Source of the DNA: Candidatus Zhuqueibacterota bacterium
GTDB lineage: Bacteria > Zhuqueibacterota > Zhuqueibacteria > Oceanimicrobiales > Oceanimicrobiaceae
Direction: 5' to 3'
Assembly (NCBI GenBank): GCA_011775825.1
Contig: JAABYK010000030.1
Location: 1-13,111, forward strand
DNA: 13,111 bases
Shown: piece by piece, positions 4,947-12,475 of the stretch
How the letters are laid out: each line of letters begins with the position of its first letter
How positions within the stretch are numbered: the stretch's first letter is position 1
The notes under the pieces: generated by a model
Databases searched by the model: none
What the model was told of the DNA's origin: nothing
What the model saw: the letters and a program-made list of their open reading frames with translations, nothing else
Made by a program: the position numbers and the translations under genes

Positions 4947-6401
4947 ATGAGAAATGGTCACAAACAGCACATGATGAGTTTTTCCAATTTGATTATATTC
5001 ATTCTTACAGCAGCTTTCCTAGAATTTTCCTTTATTTCTGACGCGAAAGCTGTGGATAAAGAACTCAAAGACAAGGAGATCACAGTAGCCATTGAAACTG
5101 AATTGATGCACGATGATAGCGTTCCGTCTAATTTGATTGATGTGAGAACGAATGATGGCATTGTAACGCTTTCGGGCGCAGTGGACAACTTGCTCATCAA
5201 GGAACGTGCAGAGAAGATTACCCAGACCATCAAGGGCGTGCGCTCAGTTATCAACACAGTAAAGGTGATTCCTGTCGTTCGTTCGGATGATGAAATCCGC
5301 CAGGATGTGCACAAAGCCCTGCTCAAGGATCCTGCAACGGAGGCGTATGAAATAAAGGCGCATGTCAACGATGGCATCGTGAAATTGACCGGCACGGTCG
5401 ACAGTTGGCAGGAACGGAAACTGTGTGAGAAGGTTGCCAAAGGTATCAAAGGAGTCAAGGAGATTCAGAACGAGATCGCGATTAACAAAACAACCAACCG
5501 TTCCGATGCCGAGATCAAGGCTGAGATTGAGCGACGTCTCGAATCGGAGGTTTGGGTGGATGACCTTTTGATCAACATCGATGTGGACGAGGGTAAGGTT
5601 GTGCTCAGCGGTACCGTGGGAAGTGCCATTGAAAAACTGCGTGCCCGTACGGCTGCCTGGGTTCCGGGCGTGACCGAAGTTGATTACAAGAATTTGGAAG
5701 TCAAATGGTGGTTACGAGACGAGATGCGCAGAGCCACCAAATATGCGCCTCGAACGGACGAAGAAATCAAAGAGGCGGTTAAGGAGGGGTTTCTATTCGA
5801 TCCACGCGTTCGTTCCTTCAACCCGGAAATTACGGTGGATGACGGTGAAGTAATTTTGACCGGCGAAGTGGACAATCTTCATGCCAAGCGTGCAGCCGAG
5901 AAGACCGCCGAGAACACGTTAGGCGTCTGGCGGGTCAAAAATTTTCTGAAGGTCCGTCCAAAATCACAACTCAGCGACGAGCAAATCACCGAAAATGTGC
6001 GAAATGCTCTTTTGAATGATCCGGTCACAGAACTTTCGGAGATTACCGTGTCTGTGCGCAATGGCAAGGTTTACTTATATGGCGCCGTGGATTCCAAATA
6101 TGAAAAGACACATGCGGAAGAAGTCGCTGCCCGTGCAGAAGGCGTTGTGGTCATAGATAACAAAATCAACGTTGATGAATCCTGGACGTGGAAAAGCGAT
6201 CTGGAGATTGAAAAGGACGTGAAGAGCGAGCTTTTTTGGAATCCGAGATTGGACAAAGAGAACATAGAGGTGAGTGTCGACGACGGCCTTGTGACGCTGA
6301 ATGGCACCGTGGAAAACTGGTCCAAGCGTCAGGCGGCCGTGGAAGAGGCTTACGACGGTGGTGCGCGTCGCGTTCATAGCCGCCTGGCAGTCGAAAAGTG
6401 A
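4947..6401 (+). CDS. Exported protein with six tandem BON domains
   Basis: AGGAGG at 4933-4938 supports the ATG. Residues 14-35 form a hydrophobic signal peptide ending in DAKA, with likely cleavage after Ala35. The remaining 450 residues are six BON repeats of about 68 residues, near 41-108, 112-180, 185-252, 270-337, 342-409 and 415-482. Each has the pattern (R/K)(S/T)D.EI...V..L, D(D/E)G.V.L.G.V, a charged helix, and a closing GV..V.N strand. BON domains in OsmY and secretins bind membranes or stabilise the envelope under osmotic stress, so a periplasmic role at the membrane is expected. Two-domain BON proteins are usual; six is a large array. A spacer rich in W, R and K (about 253-268, KWWLRDEMRRATKYAP) separates repeats 3 and 4 and divides the protein into halves of three. 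It is the last gene of the 4257-6401 set; a palindromic element follows the stop. Confidence 0.9.
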   Translation: MRNGHKQHMMSFSNLIIFILTAAFLEFSFISDAKAVDKELKDKEITVAIETELMHDDSVPSNLIDVRTNDGIVTLSGAVDNLLIKERAEKITQTIKGVRSVINTVKVIPVVRSDDEIRQDVHKALLKDPATEAYEIKAHVNDGIVKLTGTVDSWQERKLCEKVAKGIKGVKEIQNEIAINKTTNRSDAEIKAEIERRLESEVWVDDLLINIDVDEGKVVLSGTVGSAIEKLRARTAAWVPGVTEVDYKNLEVKWWLRDEMRRATKYAPRTDEEIKEAVKEGFLFDPRVRSFNPEITVDDGEVILTGEVDNLHAKRAAEKTAENTLGVWRVKNFLKVRPKSQLSDEQITENVRNALLNDPVTELSEITVSVRNGKVYLYGAVDSKYEKTHAEEVAARAEGVVVIDNKINVDESWTWKSDLEIEKDVKSELFWNPRLDKENIEVSVDDGLVTLNGTVENWSKRQAAVEEAYDGGARRVHSRLAVEK

Positions 6402-6432
6402 GTGCCGTTTCAGGAAGAAAGTTGTATCTCAG

Positions 6433-6515
6433 TGTTGAGCGTGAAGCGAAACGTAGCGAAGAGCGACACTCGCTGCTCGCTACACGTTCTTCGCTCTACA
6501 TTCTGGCGTTCAGCT
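6433..6515. repeat. Nested imperfect palindrome (REP-like) after the BON gene
   Basis: The core arms GTAGCGAAGAGCGA (6453-6466) and TCGCTGCTCGCTAC (6470-6483) pair with two mismatches around a 3-nt loop. Flanking AGCGAAACG pairs with CGTTCTTCGCT after a 2-nt bulge, and the outer TGAGCG and CGTTCA words extend the pairing. The half sites are built from repeated GCGAA / TTCGC words. Such an extragenic palindrome may be a dispersed repeat, a terminator or an mRNA end stabiliser. A further 7-bp stem (ATATCAG 6544-6550 / CTGATAT 6567-6573) follows. Confidence 0.65.
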
Positions 6516-6639
6516 TTATGAAGAAGGCGAACATCAAGCTATGATATCAGAACCCATCAACGAAAACTGATATGAGTACCAAGTGACAAATCAATATATC
6601 TCAGGATAAAAATAGAAAGGAAAGGGTCGGGCTAGAATT

Positions 6640-9600
6640 ATGGATGGAAAAAAAATAACGACTTCATTTATCATACTGCTTGCTGTGCTGTTTTTTACAA
6701 CAGGTGCGTCAGCTCAATATTTTGGCAGAAATAAAGTCCAGTACGATGACTTTGATTTTAAAATTTTGAAAACCAAGAATTTCGATATCTATTTTTACCC
6801 TTCCGAGACAGAGGCCGTCAAGGATGTTGGACCTATGATGGAACGATGGTACACGCGCTTCTCGTCGTTTTTTAACCATGAAATCAAGTTTCAACAGCCA
6901 TTAATCTTGTATGCCAATCATGCGGATTTCCAGCAAACGAACGTCATTGGCGGCATAATCAGCCCCGCCACGGGCGGCGTTACCGAAGGCTTGAAGAATC
7001 GGATTGTCTTGCCCCTTACAGGAGTCTATGCCAGCACCGATCACGTACTGGGACACGAATTGGTGCACGCCTTTCAGTACGATATCGTCAGATCCGAAGG
7101 CGCAAGCCTAGGCGCTATGAATCAGTTGCCGCTGTGGTTCATTGAAGGCATGGCGGAGTATCTCTCCATTGGACGAGAAAAGCCGCTTACCGCCATGTGG
7201 CTGCGAGACGCCGTCTTACACAATGATGTGCCAACAATTGAAATGATGACCGTCAATCCAAAATATTTTCCCTATCGCTACGGACATGCATTCTGGGCGT
7301 TCGTGGCCGGCTACTATGGTGACGATATCATACCAGTCATTTACCGAACGGTCATGAAAACTGAAAACCTCAATGTTGCTTTCAAAAAGACCATTGGCGA
7401 TTCCATGAAATCGCTTTCAAAGAAATGGATTTCGGATGTTAAGGAAACCTATCGTCCAAAATTGATAGGTCGAACAAAACCGCAGGATGTGGGTCAGCAA
7501 ATCATCACAAAGGAAGGTGGATTTAATCTGGCGCCGGCGGTCAGTCCGGACGGCAAGTACATGGTTTACTTGTCACGCCGGGATCTGTTCACCATCGATT
7601 TCTTTCTTGCAAATGCGCGGACCGGCAAGGTTTTGAAGAAACTCGTCAGTTCCAGTACCGACTCACATTTTGACGCATTGCGGTTTACCGAGACCGCCGG
7701 TTCATGGTCGCCGGATGGTGAGCTGTTCGCATTTGCCGTTTTCAAAGATGGTGACAATGCCATCGCCATTCTTGATGTAGATTCCCGAGATGTCAAGAAG
7801 ACCATAAAGGTGACAGAGGTCGATGCCTTGAATAACCTTGCCTGGTCACCAGATGGACGCAAGCTTGTATTTTCCGGATCAGCGGGGGGTATCAGCGATC
7901 TCTATCTTTATAGCTGGGATCACGATGAGTTGGGACAATTGACAGACGATAAATTTGCGGATTTGCAACCGGCCTGGTCGCCAGACGGAGAAACCATTGC
8001 TTTTGTCACGGATCGCGGTTCGGGTACGGATTTCGAGAAGCTGACTTACAGTCCCATGAGACTGGCACTGTACGATGTGGAGAGCGGCGATTTGCAATTG
8101 ATTGCTATGTCCAAAGAAGTGAAGCACATCAATCCACAGTTTTCGCCGGACGGAAAGAGTGTTTATTTTATCTCAGACCCTGGGGGATTCAGCAACATCT
8201 ATCGATATTCGCGGGAGACGCTGGAGTTTTTTCAAGTCACCAATGTGGCCACAGGCATCACCGGAATTACCGAAATGTCTCCGGCGATGTCGGTAGCGCA
8301 AAAGAATGGTCGCATGATGTTTAGCGTCTTTGAGAACACCAACTACAATATTTACGCTCTCGAAGCGGATCAGACGCTTGGCGAATCGATCCGGAAACAG
8401 GAAGAATTGGTGACAGACTCTGCTCTACCACCGGAGAAGGCGGAAGGACAAGGACTCATCAGTGAATACTTGCGCAAACCGGCCCAGGGTCTCCCAATAG
8501 GGATGGACGAAAATGTGACCAAATACGATCCCTCGTTGCGTCTGATTTCCGTCGGACGAACCGGCCTCGGAGTTAGTGTGGACCGGTTCGGAACGGCCTT
8601 AGGCGGAGCTGTGAGCTTCACGTTCAGCGATATGCTGGGAAATCAGGTGCTGGGCGCAGCGGCGCAAATCAACGGCGGAATTCAAGACCTGGGTGGACAA
8701 GTGCTCTACCAAAACCGTGACAGTCGTTGGAATTGGGGCGGTGTAGTCGGACACATTCCGTTTTTGACCGGCTTTACATCCGTAAGCGATACAACCATCA
8801 CAGAGGATGGCCAGGAAATTCCGGCAACCAATGTCGATCTCGTGGAACAGCGGGTGTTCACTGAACGAGCATCCTTTTTTACCGAGTACCCGTTATCAAC
8901 CAATCGCCGTTTTGAATTCAGCGCAGGTTACACTCGATTAAGTTATAACTTTGATGTCGAACGGGTGATCGTAGTTGGCGATCAAGCATTTCGTCCGGAC
9001 GAAGACCCATCCATTGACGAGCCTTCGCCGCTAAATCTGGCTCAAGGCGCGGCTGCTTACGTTGGAGACTACTCCTTTTTCGGTTTCACGTCTCCGATAA
9101 GAGGTAAGCGCTTTCGAATCGAACTTGAGCCCACAGCCGGGACGTTGAATTATTTGAGTGTGTTGGCAGATTACCGCCAGTATCTCTTTGCCAGGCCATT
9201 TACCTTCGCATTTCGCGGCATGCACTTCGGGCGGTATTTCGGCGATTCGGATGATAATCGGCTCAATCAACTGTTCGTCGGGTTCGAAACGCTCGTTCGC
9301 GGCTACAGCGTTCATTCATTCAATGCGGCTGAATCCGGATCATTTGCCAACCTTCTTGGTTCCCGAATCGCCGTTGTGAATGCTGAATTTCGGATTCCGT
9401 TGTTTGGAACGCGTCAGTTTGGTCTGGTTAATTTTCCAATTTTGCCAACAGAACTGTCTCTATTTTTTGATGGTGGACTGGCGTGGTCGGACGATACGGA
9501 TATTTCATTAGAACTTAGCGAAACTCCGGATAGCTTAGATGAAAGAATTCCGGTGTTTAGTACTGGCATCGCAGCACGGATTAACTTGTTTGGCGCGTTG

Positions 9601-9684
9601 CCGCTGCAATTCTATTATGCCGTGCCATTTCAACGGCCCGAAAGCAGTGGAGAATTTGGCTTCTTGTTCGCGCCGGGCTGGTAA
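6640..9684 (+). CDS. Exported peptidase MA-like / PD40 propeller / outer-membrane beta-barrel protein
   Basis: The product has 1014 residues. Residues 1-25 are a signal peptide ending ASA, with cleavage before Gln26. Residues 40-270 resemble the gluzincin peptidase MA family: HELVH (139-143) gives two zinc ligands and the catalytic Glu140, and WFIEGMAEYLS supplies the third ligand, most likely Glu169. Five SPDG motifs (302, 357, 403, 447, 502) mark a TolB/PD40-type beta-propeller at about 290-530. From about 630 the sequence is amphipathic strands rich in G, F, Y and R, ending in a C-terminal aromatic residue (GFLFAPGW), as in surface-antigen/BamA-related barrels. The likely topology is a periplasmic peptidase and propeller followed by a C-terminal barrel in the outer membrane. 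The zinc site looks intact, so protease activity is plausible but the substrate is unknown. A GGAAAGGG-like RBS sits upstream at long spacing. It is flanked by a palindrome and an inverted-repeat element, so it is probably transcribed alone. Confidence 0.85.
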   Translation: MDGKKITTSFIILLAVLFFTTGASAQYFGRNKVQYDDFDFKILKTKNFDIYFYPSETEAVKDVGPMMERWYTRFSSFFNHEIKFQQPLILYANHADFQQTNVIGGIISPATGGVTEGLKNRIVLPLTGVYASTDHVLGHELVHAFQYDIVRSEGASLGAMNQLPLWFIEGMAEYLSIGREKPLTAMWLRDAVLHNDVPTIEMMTVNPKYFPYRYGHAFWAFVAGYYGDDIIPVIYRTVMKTENLNVAFKKTIGDSMKSLSKKWISDVKETYRPKLIGRTKPQDVGQQIITKEGGFNLAPAVSPDGKYMVYLSRRDLFTIDFFLANARTGKVLKKLVSSSTDSHFDALRFTETAGSWSPDGELFAFAVFKDGDNAIAILDVDSRDVKKTIKVTEVDALNNLAWSPDGRKLVFSGSAGGISDLYLYSWDHDELGQLTDDKFADLQPAWSPDGETIAFVTDRGSGTDFEKLTYSPMRLALYDVESGDLQLIAMSKEVKHINPQFSPDGKSVYFISDPGGFSNIYRYSRETLEFFQVTNVATGITGITEMSPAMSVAQKNGRMMFSVFENTNYNIYALEADQTLGESIRKQEELVTDSALPPEKAEGQGLISEYLRKPAQGLPIGMDENVTKYDPSLRLISVGRTGLGVSVDRFGTALGGAVSFTFSDMLGNQVLGAAAQINGGIQDLGGQVLYQNRDSRWNWGGVVGHIPFLTGFTSVSDTTITEDGQEIPATNVDLVEQRVFTERASFFTEYPLSTNRRFEFSAGYTRLSYNFDVERVIVVGDQAFRPDEDPSIDEPSPLNLAQGAAAYVGDYSFFGFTSPIRGKRFRIELEPTAGTLNYLSVLADYRQYLFARPFTFAFRGMHFGRYFGDSDDNRLNQLFVGFETLVRGYSVHSFNAAESGSFANLLGSRIAVVNAEFRIPLFGTRQFGLVNFPILPTELSLFFDGGLAWSDDTDISLELSETPDSLDERIPVFSTGIAARINLFGALPLQFYYAVPFQRPESSGEFGFLFAPGW

Positions 9685-9994
9685 GAGCATTAACAACGAA
9701 AACTATTGTTTAAAAAGCGATAGGCTGTCCCAAAGTCGATTTCTGGTTCTATGTTGATTTGAGATTTGAGTGGGTAAGAATTCTAGAGAGAATAAGCCAC
9801 GGATGCGCACGGATTGTCACGGATATTTGATTGTTTTATTATGAAGGCAATTTGCAGAACACCTTCGAGCAGTTGCAAGGGAATTGTTTTCAAAAAATTG
9901 AAACCCAAATCCGTGTTTTATCGGTGTAAATCCGTGGCTAAAGCATCCCCGATTTACGAGGAAGTTTGTTAACCAAAGAAATGGAGGAACAAAG
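9685..9994. other. 310-bp intergenic region before the Do-like protease
   Basis: No protein gene is supported. Most of the second half is taken by the 149-bp inverted-repeat element (9793-9941). It is followed by 53 bp containing GGAGG at 9983-9987, the RBS of the protease gene. The first 100 bp show no clear terminator or promoter. Confidence 0.6.
9793..9941. repeat. 149-bp element with inverted CACGGAT-rich ends
   Basis: The left end (9793-9824) carries three exact CACGGAT words at 9798, 9808 and 9818, a strict 10-bp period. The right end (9909-9941) carries the reverse words ATCCGTG at 9909, ATCGGTG (one change) at 9920 and ATCCGTG at 9930. The outermost AGCCACGGAT (9795-9804) and ATCCGTGGCT (9930-9939) are perfect complements. 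The interior is AT-rich with small stems and no ORF. It may be a MITE-like dispersed repeat or a clustered operator before the protease gene. Confidence 0.75.
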
Positions 9995-11506
9995 ATGGAA
10001 AGAAAGAAATATTTGCCCGTCATCTTTATTGTAATCGGCATGTTGATCGGAGCCGTAGCTGTGAGCCAACTGGGATGGCTGCCTCCGACAAATGCCAGGA
10101 ACTCTGCTGAAAGCGTCGAAACGACCAAGGCCCTTGAATCGCCTTCGATAGACACGGAACTCGTCAATAATCTGAACAGCACATTCACAAACATTGCCAG
10201 AGCCGCGAATCCAAGCGTGGTGACCATTTTCAGCGACCGAATCGTTGAGCAGCGCAGGATGTCTTTTCCTGAAGATCATCCGTTCAGTGAATTTTTCGGA
10301 GATGATTTCTTCGGTCGCTTCTTTTCGCCAAGAACGCCGGAAGGAAAGCGGCGTTTGCGCGGGATGGGTTCCGGCGTGATTATGAGCGAAGAGGGGCTCG
10401 TGCTGACAAATCACCACGTGGTTCGAGAGGCGGACAAAATCCAAATCATGTTGCATGAGGGCGAGAAGATCGATGCGAAAATGGTTGGCACCGATGCCAA
10501 AACCGATCTGGCTGTGCTGAAAACAACAGAAGAAGCGGACTTGACACCCATTCAGGTCGGCAATTCCGATAAATTGAACGTTGGCGAATGGGTCGTGGCT
10601 ATCGGCAGTCCGTTGAGTGCAAATCTGGCGAGAACCGTCACAGCCGGCATCGTGAGTGCAAAAGGTCGTTCGAACGTTGGTCTTGCCGATTACGAAGACT
10701 TCATCCAAACGGACGCCGCTATCAACCCTGGTAATTCGGGCGGTGCATTGATCAATTTAAAGGGCGAACTCGTTGGCATTAACACAGCCATTGCTACACA
10801 AAGTGGCGGGTTTCAAGGTATTGGCTTTGCGGTTCCTATCAACATGGCGACAGATATTATGAACGCGTTGATCGAAGAAGGCGAAGTCGTGCGCGGCTGG
10901 TTAGGTATCTACATTCAAGATATCGACGAGAGCATTGCCAGCGCCATGAATTTGTCAACAACCGATGGCGCACTGGTTTCCTCGGTAAAAGAAAATGGAC
11001 CTGCAGACAAGGCCGGGATTAAACCCGGAGATGTGATCGTGGCCGTTGACGGAGAGCAGATGAAGGAAGTGACACAATTGCGCAACGAGATCGCAAGCCG
11101 TGATCCGGGAAGTAGGATCACATTGAAGGTCTTGCGTGACGGTCAAAAAAAAGACATCGAAGTTGAACTCGGTCAGTTACCGGACGAAGAAGCAACGCCG
11201 GCCATGAAGAAGAGCAGCTTCGAAAAGTTTGGATTCACCGTGTCAACGCTCACCGATCAGTTAGCCCAGAGATTAGGTTATGATCCGAGCGAAGAAGGTG
11301 TGGTGATCACGCAAATCAGTCAGGCGAGCTCGGCTTACGCTTCCGGGCTTCGAAGAGGCGACGTCATCAGAGAAGTCAACAAGAAACCGGTTTCAACGGC
11401 AAGCGAGTTTAACCAGATTATTAGCAAACTCGAAACCGGGGACACCGTTCTTGTTTACGCCAAGCGTGAGCAAAACACATTCTTCGCGGCATTTGAACTG
11501 GAATAA
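9995..11506 (+). CDS. htrA: Do-like serine protease/chaperone (HtrA/DegP family)
   Basis: The product has 503 residues. An N-terminal hydrophobic segment (about 7-27) exports or anchors it to the inner membrane facing the periplasm. The trypsin-like domain shows the complete triad: His141 in TNHHVV, Asp171 in KTDLAVLK and Ser248 in NPGNSGGALIN. Two PDZ domains follow, near 300-392 (GWLGIYIQDI start, GIKPGDVIVAVDG) and 410-500 (SGLRRGDVIREVN). The LA-loop region between 84 and 122 is rich in Phe and acid residues (FFGDDFFGRFF), as in DegP-type proteins. The role is degradation or refolding of damaged envelope proteins, for which the outer-membrane proteins nearby are plausible clients. GGAGG at 9983-9987 fits the ATG. 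The next gene starts 15 bp after the stop, so the two are co-transcribed. Inverted repeats lie just upstream and may bear on control. Confidence 0.95.
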   Translation: MERKKYLPVIFIVIGMLIGAVAVSQLGWLPPTNARNSAESVETTKALESPSIDTELVNNLNSTFTNIARAANPSVVTIFSDRIVEQRRMSFPEDHPFSEFFGDDFFGRFFSPRTPEGKRRLRGMGSGVIMSEEGLVLTNHHVVREADKIQIMLHEGEKIDAKMVGTDAKTDLAVLKTTEEADLTPIQVGNSDKLNVGEWVVAIGSPLSANLARTVTAGIVSAKGRSNVGLADYEDFIQTDAAINPGNSGGALINLKGELVGINTAIATQSGGFQGIGFAVPINMATDIMNALIEEGEVVRGWLGIYIQDIDESIASAMNLSTTDGALVSSVKENGPADKAGIKPGDVIVAVDGEQMKEVTQLRNEIASRDPGSRITLKVLRDGQKKDIEVELGQLPDEEATPAMKKSSFEKFGFTVSTLTDQLAQRLGYDPSEEGVVITQISQASSAYASGLRRGDVIREVNKKPVSTASEFNQIISKLETGDTVLVYAKREQNTFFAAFELE

Positions 11507-11521
11507 AGGAGACGAGACGCG

Positions 11522-12418
11522 ATGCACGGATTCAATAAAAATGTTTGGCTCATATGGATAGCATTACTATTGTTAGGTTTGCTGTTCGGCGCGGCGACAG
11601 AATTAAATCAGGATAAGCAAGGTAAGGCAGTGTACGCCTTTGATTGCCTTACCTTCAAAGCCGCTAAGGGCGAGAAAGCATTGCTGGAGGTATTTAGCGA
11701 AATTTATGCCCGGGGCTTTGAGTTCAGGCAATATGAGCATGGATATTATGCAAACTATGATTTATCCATTGGCCTTTTCGACGCGGAAGGGGATATTGAA
11801 AACCGAGAAACGGTTATCGATTCGTTTAAGGTCGACTCCCTGGGCAGCAATGCTTCTTTACCTGCGCGATTAATCCGAACAGCATTTTATGTCGATCCGG
11901 GCAAATATGAAGCACGAATCCGCATTGTGGATTTAGAAACCCTTGAAGTTTTTAGGTTCAAGAAACAGGTACCGGTACCGGATTACAGCAGGGGTCAGCT
12001 TAAAATGAGCGATCTTCAACTTGCTACATCTATCAATATGACAGATGAGAGCGAAAAAAACATGTTTGTGAAGAATGGTAGAAAAGTGGTACCCAACGTT
12101 AAGAGAATGGTTACGCCTCAAATGAAAGGATTGTATGTGTACTCGGAGGTGTACAATCTTGAATTTGAACCTGGCAAAGCCAATCAGAAATTTGCCACGA
12201 AATATACCATTACAGATAGTCAAGGATTAGAAGTTAAGACGATCAAAGAGAAAAATAAGAAGCCTGGTAATTCGGCTGTACTCGGTGCGGGAATCCCAAT
12301 TGATGGTCTGAAAGAAGGTCAATATCAACTGACACTCGTTGTAAAAGATCCGGCTGACCGTGAAACAACTCGTAGGTCAGTAAATTTTTATGTGGTTAAA
12401 GCTGAGTCAGAGTCTTAA
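11522..12418 (+). CDS. Membrane-anchored or exported protein resembling the N-terminal part of GWxTD-domain proteins
   Basis: AGGAG in the 15-bp gap after the protease gene supports the ATG. The 298 residues begin with a hydrophobic segment (about 8-26) that is a signal peptide or anchor. The rest is two beta-rich, Ig-like parts: one near 37-150 with YDLSIGLFDAEG and YVDPGKYEARIRIVDLET, the linker VPVPDYSRGQLKMSDLQLA, and a second near 180-294 with LYVYSEVYNLEF and LKEGQYQLTLVVKD. This order (FD-strand start, PDF/Y-linker, MSDL-LA, PNV, LYVY-EVYN) is what I associate with the region preceding the C-terminal GWxTD domain in proteins of FCB-type phyla. The GWxTD domain itself is absent and the frame closes with a normal stop, so this is a short form. 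Linkage to the protease suggests an envelope role. The family resemblance is from memory and moderately sure. Confidence 0.6.
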   Translation: MHGFNKNVWLIWIALLLLGLLFGAATELNQDKQGKAVYAFDCLTFKAAKGEKALLEVFSEIYARGFEFRQYEHGYYANYDLSIGLFDAEGDIENRETVIDSFKVDSLGSNASLPARLIRTAFYVDPGKYEARIRIVDLETLEVFRFKKQVPVPDYSRGQLKMSDLQLATSINMTDESEKNMFVKNGRKVVPNVKRMVTPQMKGLYVYSEVYNLEFEPGKANQKFATKYTITDSQGLEVKTIKEKNKKPGNSAVLGAGIPIDGLKEGQYQLTLVVKDPADRETTRRSVNFYVVKAESES

Positions 12419-12463
12419 GGAATTTGGCTTTCAGCTTTTACTGTATCCGACTTTTTAAGCGGT

Positions 12464-12469
12464 AGGAGG
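12464..12469 (+). promoter_or_regulatory. Ribosome binding site deciding the GTG start of the glycosylase
   Basis: AGGAGG is 6 nt before GTG at 12476. That codon gives the invariant PELPDVE N terminus, in which Pro2 must become the first residue, so the start is firmly set. Confidence 0.85.
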
Positions 12470-12475
12470 CGTGTT

